Both the position numbers and the translations under genes were made by a program. Of a stretch of DNA of 21,511 bases, positions 1 through 7,632 are shown one piece after another. The DNA comes from an uncultured Dorea sp. Its GTDB lineage: Bacteria > Bacillota > Clostridia > Lachnospirales > Lachnospiraceae. Location of the stretch: positions 1-21,511 of the forward strand of contig CAKRCL010000027.1 in the NCBI GenBank assembly GCA_934307335.1. The letters are read 5' to 3'. Under the pieces are notes generated by a model. It saw nothing but the letters and a program-made list of their open reading frames with translations, was not told the origin of the DNA and made no database searches. The stretch's first letter is position 1. Each line of letters begins with the position of its first letter.

Positions 1-87
1 GAAAAACAGAATAATCAGGAAATGAATGAAGAACAGAAGCAATTGATTCATTCGTTAATTGAAAAAATCTGGGAGGATAAGAATTGA
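1..87 (+). CDS. sbcD: Probable SbcD nuclease subunit, C-terminal end only (5' truncated)
   Basis: The first 87 bases are an open frame of 28 codons ending in TGA at 85-87, with no start in view. The visible tail is charged and helical-looking (many E, Q, K and N) and ends in EDKN. Its stop overlaps the TTG start of the next gene by two bases, and the ribosome binding site of that gene (GGGAGG, 71-76) lies inside this frame, as expected for a tightly coupled pair. The identity rests on context only: sbcD almost always lies directly upstream of sbcC in Firmicutes, and the two proteins form one Mre11/Rad50-like nuclease. None of the catalytic phosphoesterase motifs are in the window, so the call is an inference. 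Confidence 0.6.
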   Translation, partial: EKQNNQEMNEEQKQLIHSLIEKIWEDKN

Positions 88-2777
88 GACCGAAAAAATT
101 AAAACTATCTGCATTTGGACCATATGCAGGTTGCGAGGAACTGGATATGGAAAGGCTTGGAACAGGTGGATTGTATTTGATCACCGGAGATACAGGAGCA
201 GGTAAAACGACAATTTTCGATGGGATTGTCTATGCATTATATGGTGCGGCCAGTGGCGAGAATCGGGAACCGGCAATGCTTCGGTCAAAATATGCAGATG
301 CGCAAGTTCCGACAGAGGTAGAACTTCTTTTTGAAAATGGGGGTCAGGAATATAAAGTCCGGAGAAATCCAGAGTATGAACGACCGGCAAAAAAAGGTGG
401 AGGAATGACACTTCAGAGAGCAGAGGCCGAATTGACATATCCGGATGGCCGTGTAGTTACAAAACAAAAAGAAGTGAATAAAGCAATTATTGAAATTTTA
501 GGTTTGAATCGAAATCAATTTCTTCAGATCGCGATGATCGCACAGGGAGATTTTCAAAAATTATTACTGGCAGATACAAAAGAAAGACAGGGAATTTTCC
601 GGGAGATTTTTAAGACAGGCGGTTATCAGATTTTGCAGGAAAAATTGAAAGCGGAATCTGGTAAACTTTCGGATGAACTGGAATTTGCAAGAAGAAGCGT
701 AAATCAATATTTAGAAGGAGTGTTGGGAAAGGAAGAAATCAACTATGCAAAACTTCCTATGGAAGAAGCAATTGCTGCGATAAAAGAATTAATAGGATTA
801 GATCAGGAAGAAGCGGAAAATATAAATTGCAAGCTTCAGAATCTACAAAAAGAGTTGGAGCAGATACAAGAGCATTTACAAAAAGCGCAGACGAGAGAAC
901 AGACGATTCGTACGCTTGAATTGGCTGAAGCTGACTATATAAAGGTGCAGGAACAAGGCGAGAAAATTCAACAGGAGTGGGAAGGACAGAAGAAAAAGCA
1001 GGAAAATCGAGAGGAGCTGGAAGTAAAAATTGCTCAGATTCAGACACAGATATCGATTTATCAAGAACTAGAAGAAAAGAAAAAGAGAATAATAGAAAGA
1101 AAAAAATTTCTTAAAGAGAAGGAAGAAAGGTTACAAACGCAGGACATTGAAAGAGAAGAGTTACAAAATCGTCTGAAGGATGATGAAAGCGAGAAAATAC
1201 AATTGGAAAATGAGCCGAAACGGCAGACGGAATTACTGTTTCGAAAGGAAAAATTAGATTCTGAAAAAGAAGAACTAAAACAGGCTGTGGAAAATACAAA
1301 GAAGTATCATTTTCTTTGTGGAAAGCTTTCTGAGATTCAGGAGCAGTATGTGGATAAATCTCAGATTGCAAAGGAAAGAAAGACAGAGTATGATCTCGCA
1401 TATCAGACATTTTTAGATGGACAGGCAGGGGTGCTGGCAAAGCATTTAAAAGAAGGAGAAGCGTGCCCGGTGTGTGGATCCAAAGAGCATCCTAAGAAAG
1501 CTTGTGGTACAGAATATATTCCGTCACAGAAGGAACTGGAAGAAGTTAAGCTAAAATGGGAACAGGCAAGAAATCAGATGGAGACTGCCAGCCGGGAGGC
1601 GGCTGAACTATTGGGAAAAGTAAATGCTCAAAAAGAACGCGCGGCGGATCAGAAGCAGATTGAGGAGCAAGAAAAAAGACTCACAGATGAAGAATATGAA
1701 CTTCAAGAACAAATGAAAAGTAATAAGAAAAAGGTTGAAAGATATCAATTACTTCAAAATCAGATTCAGAAGATACAAGAACAGATTACTACGAAACAGG
1801 AGGAACGAGAAAAAATATCTGGTCAGATTGCGGCTTTAAAAGCAGAGATAGATATAGAAAACAAACAGTTTGAAGAGCAACAGCAGAATCTCAGGTATGA
1901 AGACTGGAAACAAGCTGAAATAGAACTTCAGAACCTACAGACATTGAAAAGAAACAGCCAGGCGGAATATGAAGCAGCTCAGAAAAATCTGCAAAAATGG
2001 AATGGAGATATGCGAAAACTAGAAGGGAAACTGGAGCAATGCAACAAGCAGCTTGAGAATCTTGGAGAATTTTTTGTGGAGCGGGAGCAGGAAAAAAAGA
2101 CAACATTAGTGGAACAAAGAGCTGATTATGAAAGAACGTTAAAAGAGCTTCAATTACGACTGGCGACAAATCAAAAAGCTCTTTTGAATATTGAACAGAA
2201 GTCGAAAGATATCATAGTTTTGGAACAAAAATGGGCGCTGGTGAAAGCACTGTCAAATACAGCAAATGGAAACATTTCCGGGAAAGAAAAGATTATGCTG
2301 GAAACTTATGTTCAGATGGCGTACTTTGAACGGATTTTACAGCGGGCAAACGTAAGATTTATGGTTATGTCGGAGGGACAATATGAACTCGCAAGAAGTG
2401 TTGTGGCTGGAAATAATCGAAGCCAGAGCGGTCTGGAACTGGATGTCATTGATCATTATAATGGCACAAGGCGAAGCGTTAAGACGTTGTCTGGAGGAGA
2501 GGCTTTCAAAGCTTCACTTTCATTAGCGCTTGGGCTTTCGGATGAAGTTCAGTCAAGAGCCGGAGGAATCCGTCTGGATACGATGTTTGTGGACGAAGGT
2601 TTTGGCTCGTTGGACGAAGAATCGCTGGAGCAGGCAATAAAAGCCCTGGCTGGATTGACGGAAGGCAATAAACTTGTTGGAATTATTTCACATGTAGGAG
2701 AATTGAAGGAAAGAATTGACAGACAGATTATAGTGACAAAGGAAAAAGCCGGAGGAAGTCGGGCGGAGATTATTTGA
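84..2777 (+). CDS. sbcC: SbcC (Rad50-like) ATPase subunit of the SbcCD nuclease
   Basis: SMC/Rad50-family ATPase of the cytoplasmic SbcCD complex, which opens hairpins and cleans DNA ends. At 897 residues it has the usual family length. The N-terminal half-ATPase carries Walker A GDTGAGKT (residues 35-42). Long Q/E/K-rich coiled coils at about 190-450 and 475-760 flank a zinc hook CPVC (461-464). The C-terminal half carries the ABC signature LSGGEAFKASL (about residue 802) and Walker B LDTMFVDEGFGSLDEE, with the conserved Asp near residue 837. The start is TTG at 84, supported by GGGAGG at 71-76 and by the overlap with the upstream stop at 85-87. The gene is intact. It is a housekeeping repair gene and is probably unrelated to the sugar genes that follow. 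Confidence 0.96.
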   Translation: MRPKKLKLSAFGPYAGCEELDMERLGTGGLYLITGDTGAGKTTIFDGIVYALYGAASGENREPAMLRSKYADAQVPTEVELLFENGGQEYKVRRNPEYERPAKKGGGMTLQRAEAELTYPDGRVVTKQKEVNKAIIEILGLNRNQFLQIAMIAQGDFQKLLLADTKERQGIFREIFKTGGYQILQEKLKAESGKLSDELEFARRSVNQYLEGVLGKEEINYAKLPMEEAIAAIKELIGLDQEEAENINCKLQNLQKELEQIQEHLQKAQTREQTIRTLELAEADYIKVQEQGEKIQQEWEGQKKKQENREELEVKIAQIQTQISIYQELEEKKKRIIERKKFLKEKEERLQTQDIEREELQNRLKDDESEKIQLENEPKRQTELLFRKEKLDSEKEELKQAVENTKKYHFLCGKLSEIQEQYVDKSQIAKERKTEYDLAYQTFLDGQAGVLAKHLKEGEACPVCGSKEHPKKACGTEYIPSQKELEEVKLKWEQARNQMETASREAAELLGKVNAQKERAADQKQIEEQEKRLTDEEYELQEQMKSNKKKVERYQLLQNQIQKIQEQITTKQEEREKISGQIAALKAEIDIENKQFEEQQQNLRYEDWKQAEIELQNLQTLKRNSQAEYEAAQKNLQKWNGDMRKLEGKLEQCNKQLENLGEFFVEREQEKKTTLVEQRADYERTLKELQLRLATNQKALLNIEQKSKDIIVLEQKWALVKALSNTANGNISGKEKIMLETYVQMAYFERILQRANVRFMVMSEGQYELARSVVAGNNRSQSGLELDVIDHYNGTRRSVKTLSGGEAFKASLSLALGLSDEVQSRAGGIRLDTMFVDEGFGSLDEESLEQAIKALAGLTEGNKLVGIISHVGELKERIDRQIIVTKEKAGGSRAEII

Positions 2778-2814
2778 AAGGAAATTGCTCAAATTATTTT
2801 GCAAAGAAAGAAGG

Positions 2815-2843
2815 TTGTCTGGTTCTATAAATTGAGGTAAGAT
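2815..2843 (+). promoter_or_regulatory. Candidate sigma-A promoter for the FGGY kinase gene
   Basis: TTGTCT (2815-2820) and TAAGAT (2838-2843) are separated by 17 bp and lie just upstream of the kinase start. Each box matches four of six consensus bases, so this is only a candidate. A TATAAA at 2826-2831 is an alternative -10 without a good -35. Confidence 0.35.
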
Positions 2844-2874
2844 AGATGTAACAACATGCGAGGGAGGCAAAGTG

Positions 2875-4332
2875 ATGTTATATATTGGCGTAGATCTTGG
2901 AACTTCAGCAGTAAAATTGTTAATGATGGATGAAAGCGGCAATATTCAGAAAATCGTATCAAAAGAATATCCGTTATATTTTCCGCATCCGGGCTGGTCA
3001 GAACAGAATCCGCAGGATTGGTTTACACAGTCAATGGAAGGAATAAAAGAACTGACATCTGAATGCGATAAAAGTCAGGTGGCAGGAATTAGTTTTGGCG
3101 GTCAGATGCATGGGTTGGTTGTACTTGATAAAGATGATCAGGTAATTCGTCCGGCAATTTTATGGAATGACGGAAGAACTGCAAAAGAGACTGATTATTT
3201 GAATCAGGTCATCGGAAAGGATAAATTATCCGAGTATACAGCGAATATTGCATTTGCAGGCTTTACAGCTCCAAAGATTCTCTGGATGAGAGAGCATGAA
3301 CCGGAGAATTATGCAAAGATAGCAAAGATTATGTTGCCAAAGGATTATTTGGCATATCGGTTGTCAGGAACATTTTGTACAGATATGTCGGATGCGTCGG
3401 GCATGCTTCTGATGGATGTAAAGAATAGATGCTGGTCAAAAGAAATGCTTGATATTTGTGGACTTGAGCAGGAACAGCTTCCGAAACTCTATGAAAGCTA
3501 TGAGGTAGTCGGAACCTTGAAGCCGGAAGTGGCAAAAGAACTGGGAATTTCCGAGAATGTAAAGGTGATTGCAGGAGCTGGTGACAATGCGGCGGCAGCA
3601 GTCGGAACCGGAACAGTTGGTGATGGAAGATGTAACATTTCTCTTGGCACGTCCGGAACTATTTTTATTTCCAGTGAGAAGTTTGGAGTAGATGAACATA
3701 ATGCACTTCATTCATTTGCACATGCAGATGGCCATTATCATCTGATGGGATGTATGCTCAGCGCAGCTTCTTGTAATAAGTGGTGGAATGAGGAGATTCT
3801 TGGTACGAGTGACTACGTGAAAGAGCAGGCTGCTATAAAAAAACTTGGAGAAAATAGAGTATTTTATCTTCCATATCTGATGGGAGAGCGTTCTCCGCAC
3901 AACAATCCGAATGCGAGGGCAATGTTCCTCGGTATGTCTATGGATACGACAAGAGCAGATATGACGCAGGCGGTGTTAGAAGGAGTGGCATTTGGACTTC
4001 GCGATTCACTGGAAGTAGCAAGAAGTCTTGGAATTTGCATCGACCGGACAAAGATATGTGGTGGTGGGGCAAAGAGCCCACTGTGGAGAAAAATTATCGC
4101 AAATGTCATGAACTTAAAAGTAGATGTGATTGAAAGTGAAGAAGGTCCGGCACTTGGCGGTGCAATGTTAGCAGCAGTCGGTTGTGGAGAATATCCGGAT
4201 GTGGAGACGATAGCAAAGAAAATTGTAAAAGTTGTGGATACAATTGAACCGGAAACAGAACTTGTAGCGAAATACGAAGAAAGATATCAGAAATTCAGAA
4301 CAATTTATCCTACAGTGAAAGAGTTGTTCTAG
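2875..4332 (+). CDS. xylB: FGGY-family sugar kinase, xylulokinase type
   Basis: Cytoplasmic ATP-dependent carbohydrate kinase of the FGGY family, about 485 residues, the normal xylulokinase length. The N-terminus IGVDLGTSAVK is the phosphate-binding strand of the actin-like fold. GQMHGLVVLD (around His79) and ILWNDGRT are the typical xylulokinase substrate-site motifs. GAGDNAAAAVGTG contains the likely catalytic base Asp237. ICGGGAKSPLWR and EGPALGGAMLAA are the C-terminal nucleotide-binding motifs. The start is ATG at 2875: AGGGAGG (2861-2867) sits seven bases upstream, while the GTG at 2872 would be too close. It is followed 29 bp later by an RpiB-family isomerase and shares its terminator, which suggests a pentose or related ketose route. 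D-xylulose is the default substrate, but FGGY specificity cannot be read from sequence alone. Confidence 0.85.
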   Translation: MLYIGVDLGTSAVKLLMMDESGNIQKIVSKEYPLYFPHPGWSEQNPQDWFTQSMEGIKELTSECDKSQVAGISFGGQMHGLVVLDKDDQVIRPAILWNDGRTAKETDYLNQVIGKDKLSEYTANIAFAGFTAPKILWMREHEPENYAKIAKIMLPKDYLAYRLSGTFCTDMSDASGMLLMDVKNRCWSKEMLDICGLEQEQLPKLYESYEVVGTLKPEVAKELGISENVKVIAGAGDNAAAAVGTGTVGDGRCNISLGTSGTIFISSEKFGVDEHNALHSFAHADGHYHLMGCMLSAASCNKWWNEEILGTSDYVKEQAAIKKLGENRVFYLPYLMGERSPHNNPNARAMFLGMSMDTTRADMTQAVLEGVAFGLRDSLEVARSLGICIDRTKICGGGAKSPLWRKIIANVMNLKVDVIESEEGPALGGAMLAAVGCGEYPDVETIAKKIVKVVDTIEPETELVAKYEERYQKFRTIYPTVKELF

Positions 4333-4361
4333 AAATAAATGACAATAAGGAGGCAGGAATT

Positions 4362-4805
4362 ATGAAAATAGCAATTGGATGTGACCCAAACGCAGAAAAT
4401 GAAAAGCAGGCACTCATGAAATTTATCGAGGATAAAGGACTCGGTGAGGTGGAAGATTTCGGAAGTACAGATCCAATCTATGCAAATGTTGCAATTAAGG
4501 TTGGAGAGGCAGTTGCTTCGAAAGAATATGACAGAGGAATCCTTCTTTGCGGAACCGGACTTGGAGTTTCTATTGCGGCAAATAAAGTAAAAGGTGCATA
4601 TGCAGCACTTTTGACAGATGCATACTCTGCAGAGAGAGCACGATTAAGTAATGATGCAAATATTGCATGCATGGGAGCATTTACAACAGGTAGTAAAGAG
4701 CGTGAACTTTTCACACAGATTTTTCTGACAAATGAATTTGTACCTGGTTGTGGTTCTCAACCAAAGGTTGATGCATTTAGAAAATATGATATGGAACGCA
4801 AGTAA
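4362..4805 (+). CDS. Atypical RpiB/LacAB-family sugar-phosphate isomerase
   Basis: Protein of 147 residues with the RpiB/LacA/LacB fold. The catalytic-cysteine loop LLCGTGLGVSIAANKVKG is intact (Cys63). Several residues used by true ribose-5-phosphate isomerase B are missing. The D-H pair near residue 9 is D8-P9-N10. The R-Q-H segment that supplies the ring-opening histidine (present in the second copy as SRQHNNTN) is deleted, leaving SNDAN. The C-terminal GGRH phosphate-binding motif reads CGSQ. The family enzyme interconverts aldose and ketose phosphates, but the substrate here is probably not ordinary ribose 5-phosphate. Loss of a ring-opening histidine would suit an open-chain substrate such as a tetrulose phosphate (inference). 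AAGGAGG lies eight bases before the start. It is coupled to the kinase upstream and ends before a terminator. Confidence 0.82.
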   Translation: MKIAIGCDPNAENEKQALMKFIEDKGLGEVEDFGSTDPIYANVAIKVGEAVASKEYDRGILLCGTGLGVSIAANKVKGAYAALLTDAYSAERARLSNDANIACMGAFTTGSKERELFTQIFLTNEFVPGCGSQPKVDAFRKYDMERK

Positions 4806-4827
4806 AGTACATTTGTAAAATGTTAAT

Positions 4828-4871
4828 AAAAGGACAAGAGGCAAGTATCAGCTTCTTGTCTTTTTGTTTTT
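4828..4871 (+). terminator. Intrinsic terminator after the kinase-isomerase pair
   Basis: A 10-bp stem (4833-4842 with 4851-4860, one G-U pair) with an 8-base loop is followed by TTTTTGTTTTT. An A-run precedes the stem. This separates the kinase/isomerase unit from the two-component operon. Confidence 0.88.
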
Positions 4872-4917
4872 AAATATGTTTTTGTAGAATCTGAAAATAG
4901 CGGGAACAAATTTTCGG

Positions 4918-4946
4918 TTGCGAGATAAATTTTTAACATCTATAAT
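4918..4946 (+). promoter_or_regulatory. Sigma-A promoter of the two-component operon
   Basis: TTGCGA (4918-4923) and a perfect TATAAT (4941-4946) are separated by exactly 17 bp, about 40 bases upstream of the response-regulator start and just after the preceding terminator. Confidence 0.7.
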
Positions 4947-4987
4947 AATACTATGACCATTATCGAGGAAGGAGAGTAACCAGAATA

Positions 4988-6583
4988 ATGCAAAACAAAA
5001 AATGGCGAGTGCTGATCGTAGATGATGAATTTAGAATAGGCAGATTAATAAAAAAACTGATTCATTGGGATGAGTTTGCACTGGAATGCGTAGATGTAGT
5101 CGATAATGGAGGAACTGCGTTTGAAATCATACAGAGTGACAGATGCCCAGATGTTGTAATTACGGATATCCGTATGCCGAAAATTAATGGATTGGAATTA
5201 ATTGCAATGACACGCGAGATTCATAAAAATATGAAATTTGTGGTCATTAGCGGATATAAAGAATTTGAGTATGCTCATCAGGCATTACAATATGGTGTGG
5301 AAGACTATCTGTTAAAGCCGGTTAATGAAGAAGAGTTAAACCGGGTTTTGAAAAAAATTTCGGATGAGCTCACCGCACAGTGGAGGTCAGAACGAGAGCA
5401 TCAGATACTAAAGGAAACAATATCAGAGAGCAGACATATTATAAAAAGAGATTTCCTTAAGAATATCATAGAGACAGAAGAACCAGAAGAAGTGGATGAC
5501 AGGGTAGAATTTCAAGGAGAAATTTACCGGGGAATGGATATAAAACTGGATTATGTCGATTATAACAAGAAAGACAAAAAACAGGATAAGCTTACGATCA
5601 CACGAATTGAGGAGATTGTAGAACGAATACTGAAAGTAGATACAGAAGAAGTTCTGCTTTGTGAAAAGGAAAATTTACATATATATTGTCTGTTTAATTA
5701 CGATTTCAGTAAAAAGAAAAATATCAAGAACAGTATTAATGATATTTTGATTGAGATCAAAGACTATCTTATGGGGTTTGAACAATACGAAGTATCAATT
5801 GGAATCGGAATGGAGAGAAAAGAATTTGCTGAGATCCGTTTTTCGATAAAGGAAGCCCATCGTGCAGTCGGCAATCGTATTAAGCAGGGAGTAGGTCGTG
5901 TGATCTATGCGGAGACAATCCACCCGGGCACAGGAGAAGAATATTTGACAGAAGAAGAGAAAGACTGGATTCGTGGTAGTATTGAAAGTTATTCTGTGGA
6001 TAAATTAGAGCAATGTATTAATCAGATGTACAGTAGATATATCATTCAGGACGATCAGGATTGTTCAGTTTGTTATGATATGGCAGAGGAACTGGTGAAT
6101 TATTTCTTTAGCCAGGTCCAGGAACAAGAAGAAAACGAACGGGAGAGAAAGGAGACGCTTTCTAATTGTCAGCATTGTTATACGATTAGTGCTTTAAAGA
6201 AAGTTTTGAAGAATAATCTTGGAAAATTTGTGGAAGAAAGTAAAGAGGCTGCAGAGGCGGAATCTGTAAAACCGATTCGTCAGGCGCAAAAATATATGGA
6301 AGAGCATTATAATGAAAAAATAGTATTAGAGGATCTGGCGGAAATCGTGGGATTGAATCCTGTATATTTCAGTGTATTATTCAAGAAAGAGACAGGAATT
6401 AATGTTAGTGCATATTTGTTGAATGTGCGGATGGAAAAGGCGAAGGAATTCCTTTGTAATACAAATGAAACTATTGCAGCTATTGGTGACAAAGTGGGAT
6501 ATAAAGACTCTAGATATTTCAGCCAGACATTTGCGAAGCAAGTGGGTGTAAAGCCGGCGCTGTATCGGAAGCTTCACTCATAG
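4988..6583 (+). CDS. Response regulator, YesN type (CheY receiver plus AraC-type DNA-binding domain)
   Basis: Cytoplasmic transcription regulator of 531 residues. The receiver domain (about 6-125) has the acidic pair D12-D13, phospho-acceptor D60 in VVITDIRMP and the lysine in DYLLKPVNEEE. The middle region (about 130-420) is a linker seen in YesN-like proteins and has no domain I can name. The C-terminus (about 425-531) is an AraC/XylS double helix-turn-helix, with ARMS-like motifs KIVLEDLAEIVGLNPVYFS and IGDKVGYKDSRYFSQTFAK. The start is ATG 4988 with GGAGAG 11 bases upstream. It is followed after 11 bp by its histidine kinase. AraC-type regulators of this class usually activate nearby sugar ABC-transporter operons by binding direct repeats about 21 bp apart; such a repeat is present at 9030-9056. 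Confidence 0.93.
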   Translation: MQNKKWRVLIVDDEFRIGRLIKKLIHWDEFALECVDVVDNGGTAFEIIQSDRCPDVVITDIRMPKINGLELIAMTREIHKNMKFVVISGYKEFEYAHQALQYGVEDYLLKPVNEEELNRVLKKISDELTAQWRSEREHQILKETISESRHIIKRDFLKNIIETEEPEEVDDRVEFQGEIYRGMDIKLDYVDYNKKDKKQDKLTITRIEEIVERILKVDTEEVLLCEKENLHIYCLFNYDFSKKKNIKNSINDILIEIKDYLMGFEQYEVSIGIGMERKEFAEIRFSIKEAHRAVGNRIKQGVGRVIYAETIHPGTGEEYLTEEEKDWIRGSIESYSVDKLEQCINQMYSRYIIQDDQDCSVCYDMAEELVNYFFSQVQEQEENERERKETLSNCQHCYTISALKKVLKNNLGKFVEESKEAAEAESVKPIRQAQKYMEEHYNEKIVLEDLAEIVGLNPVYFSVLFKKETGINVSAYLLNVRMEKAKEFLCNTNETIAAIGDKVGYKDSRYFSQTFAKQVGVKPALYRKLHS

Positions 6584-6594
6584 GGGGAATTTTG

Positions 6595-7632
6595 ATGAAA
6601 TTTGGAAAGAAATTAGAAAGGCTTCTTTTGGCAGAAATGGGAGTCTGTCTGATTGTTTTGTTGCTGAGTGTGTCGGGCAGATGCTCGAGTATGGCAATTT
6701 TATTGAGCACTTTGTTTCAGATGTTTATGATAATTTACATGATTGTTGTGCTTGTACATCCGTTACAGGCTTATGCCAGAATTCTGGAACGTCTTAATAA
6801 AACAGAGTTTGAGAGAGAAGAACTTAGAATGGCACCGGCGGGAGTTCCCTTTGTAAAAGAAACTTATAGTTTGCTGGATCGCTATGCCGCTTATAAGACA
6901 AGGAAAAATAATGCCCAGATTTTAAACAAGCAGACGGAATTGACAGCATTACAGAGTCAGATTAATCCACATTTTTTATATAATACGCTTGAGACAATCC
7001 GAGGGCAGGCTCTGATTGATGATAATGAAGAGATTGCAAAGATGGTGGAAGCGTTGTCCGCATTCTTTCGCTATAGTATCAGCAGGAAGGGAAATCTTGT
7101 GACACTTAGAGATGAGTTGGCAAATATAGAAAACTATATGCTAATTCAGCGATATCGTTTTAATAACAGATTCTCAATGGAAGTATTAATAGATGAGGAA
7201 GATGAAGAGGCGTTTGATTTTTTAATACCGCGTCTGATTATTCAGCCGGTTGTTGAAAATGCGATTTTTCATGGTCTGGAAGAAAAGTTGGAAGGCGGAA
7301 AAGTTACAATTGATATAATTGTGACAGATAAGAATTTGATTTTGATGATTTCTGATAATGGAAAAGGGATGGATGCGGATACGCTGAAAGAATTGAATGC
7401 CAGAATTCAATCTAATAATGTGGAATTGGATGACAGAGAAGAGCGTAATCAGAGAAATACAGGAATTGCCCTTCCTAATATTCATAAGAGAATCCAACTT
7501 TTATTTGGAGAAGAATATGGTGTGAATGTATATAGTACTGCCGGACAAGGAACGGATGTAGAGATCACGATTCCGGCAAATTATAAAACTGACCGGGAGA
7601 AAGATCATGAAGAAAGAATTGCTGAGAATTAA
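6595..7632 (+). CDS. Sensor histidine kinase, YesM/LytS-like, with a minimal membrane domain
   Basis: Membrane histidine kinase of 345 residues. Two hydrophobic segments (about 9-27 and 31-56) are joined by only a few residues, so there is no extracytoplasmic sensor domain; ordinary YesM proteins have one of roughly 250 residues. The kinase core is complete. The His-kinase motif LQSQINPHFLYNTLE has the phospho-acceptor His126. It also has the N-box VVENAIFHGLEE (near residue 220), G1 ISDNGKGMD and G2 NTGIALPNIHKR. The start is ATG 6595, since AGGGGGA (6582-6588) is six bases upstream and the earlier TTG at 6592 is too close. The last 26 bp overlap the next gene, giving strong translational coupling to the degenerate ABC protein, which may be its input partner (inference). 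Confidence 0.9.
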   Translation: MKFGKKLERLLLAEMGVCLIVLLLSVSGRCSSMAILLSTLFQMFMIIYMIVVLVHPLQAYARILERLNKTEFEREELRMAPAGVPFVKETYSLLDRYAAYKTRKNNAQILNKQTELTALQSQINPHFLYNTLETIRGQALIDDNEEIAKMVEALSAFFRYSISRKGNLVTLRDELANIENYMLIQRYRFNNRFSMEVLIDEEDEEAFDFLIPRLIIQPVVENAIFHGLEEKLEGGKVTIDIIVTDKNLILMISDNGKGMDADTLKELNARIQSNNVELDDREERNQRNTGIALPNIHKRIQLLFGEEYGVNVYSTAGQGTDVEITIPANYKTDREKDHEERIAEN

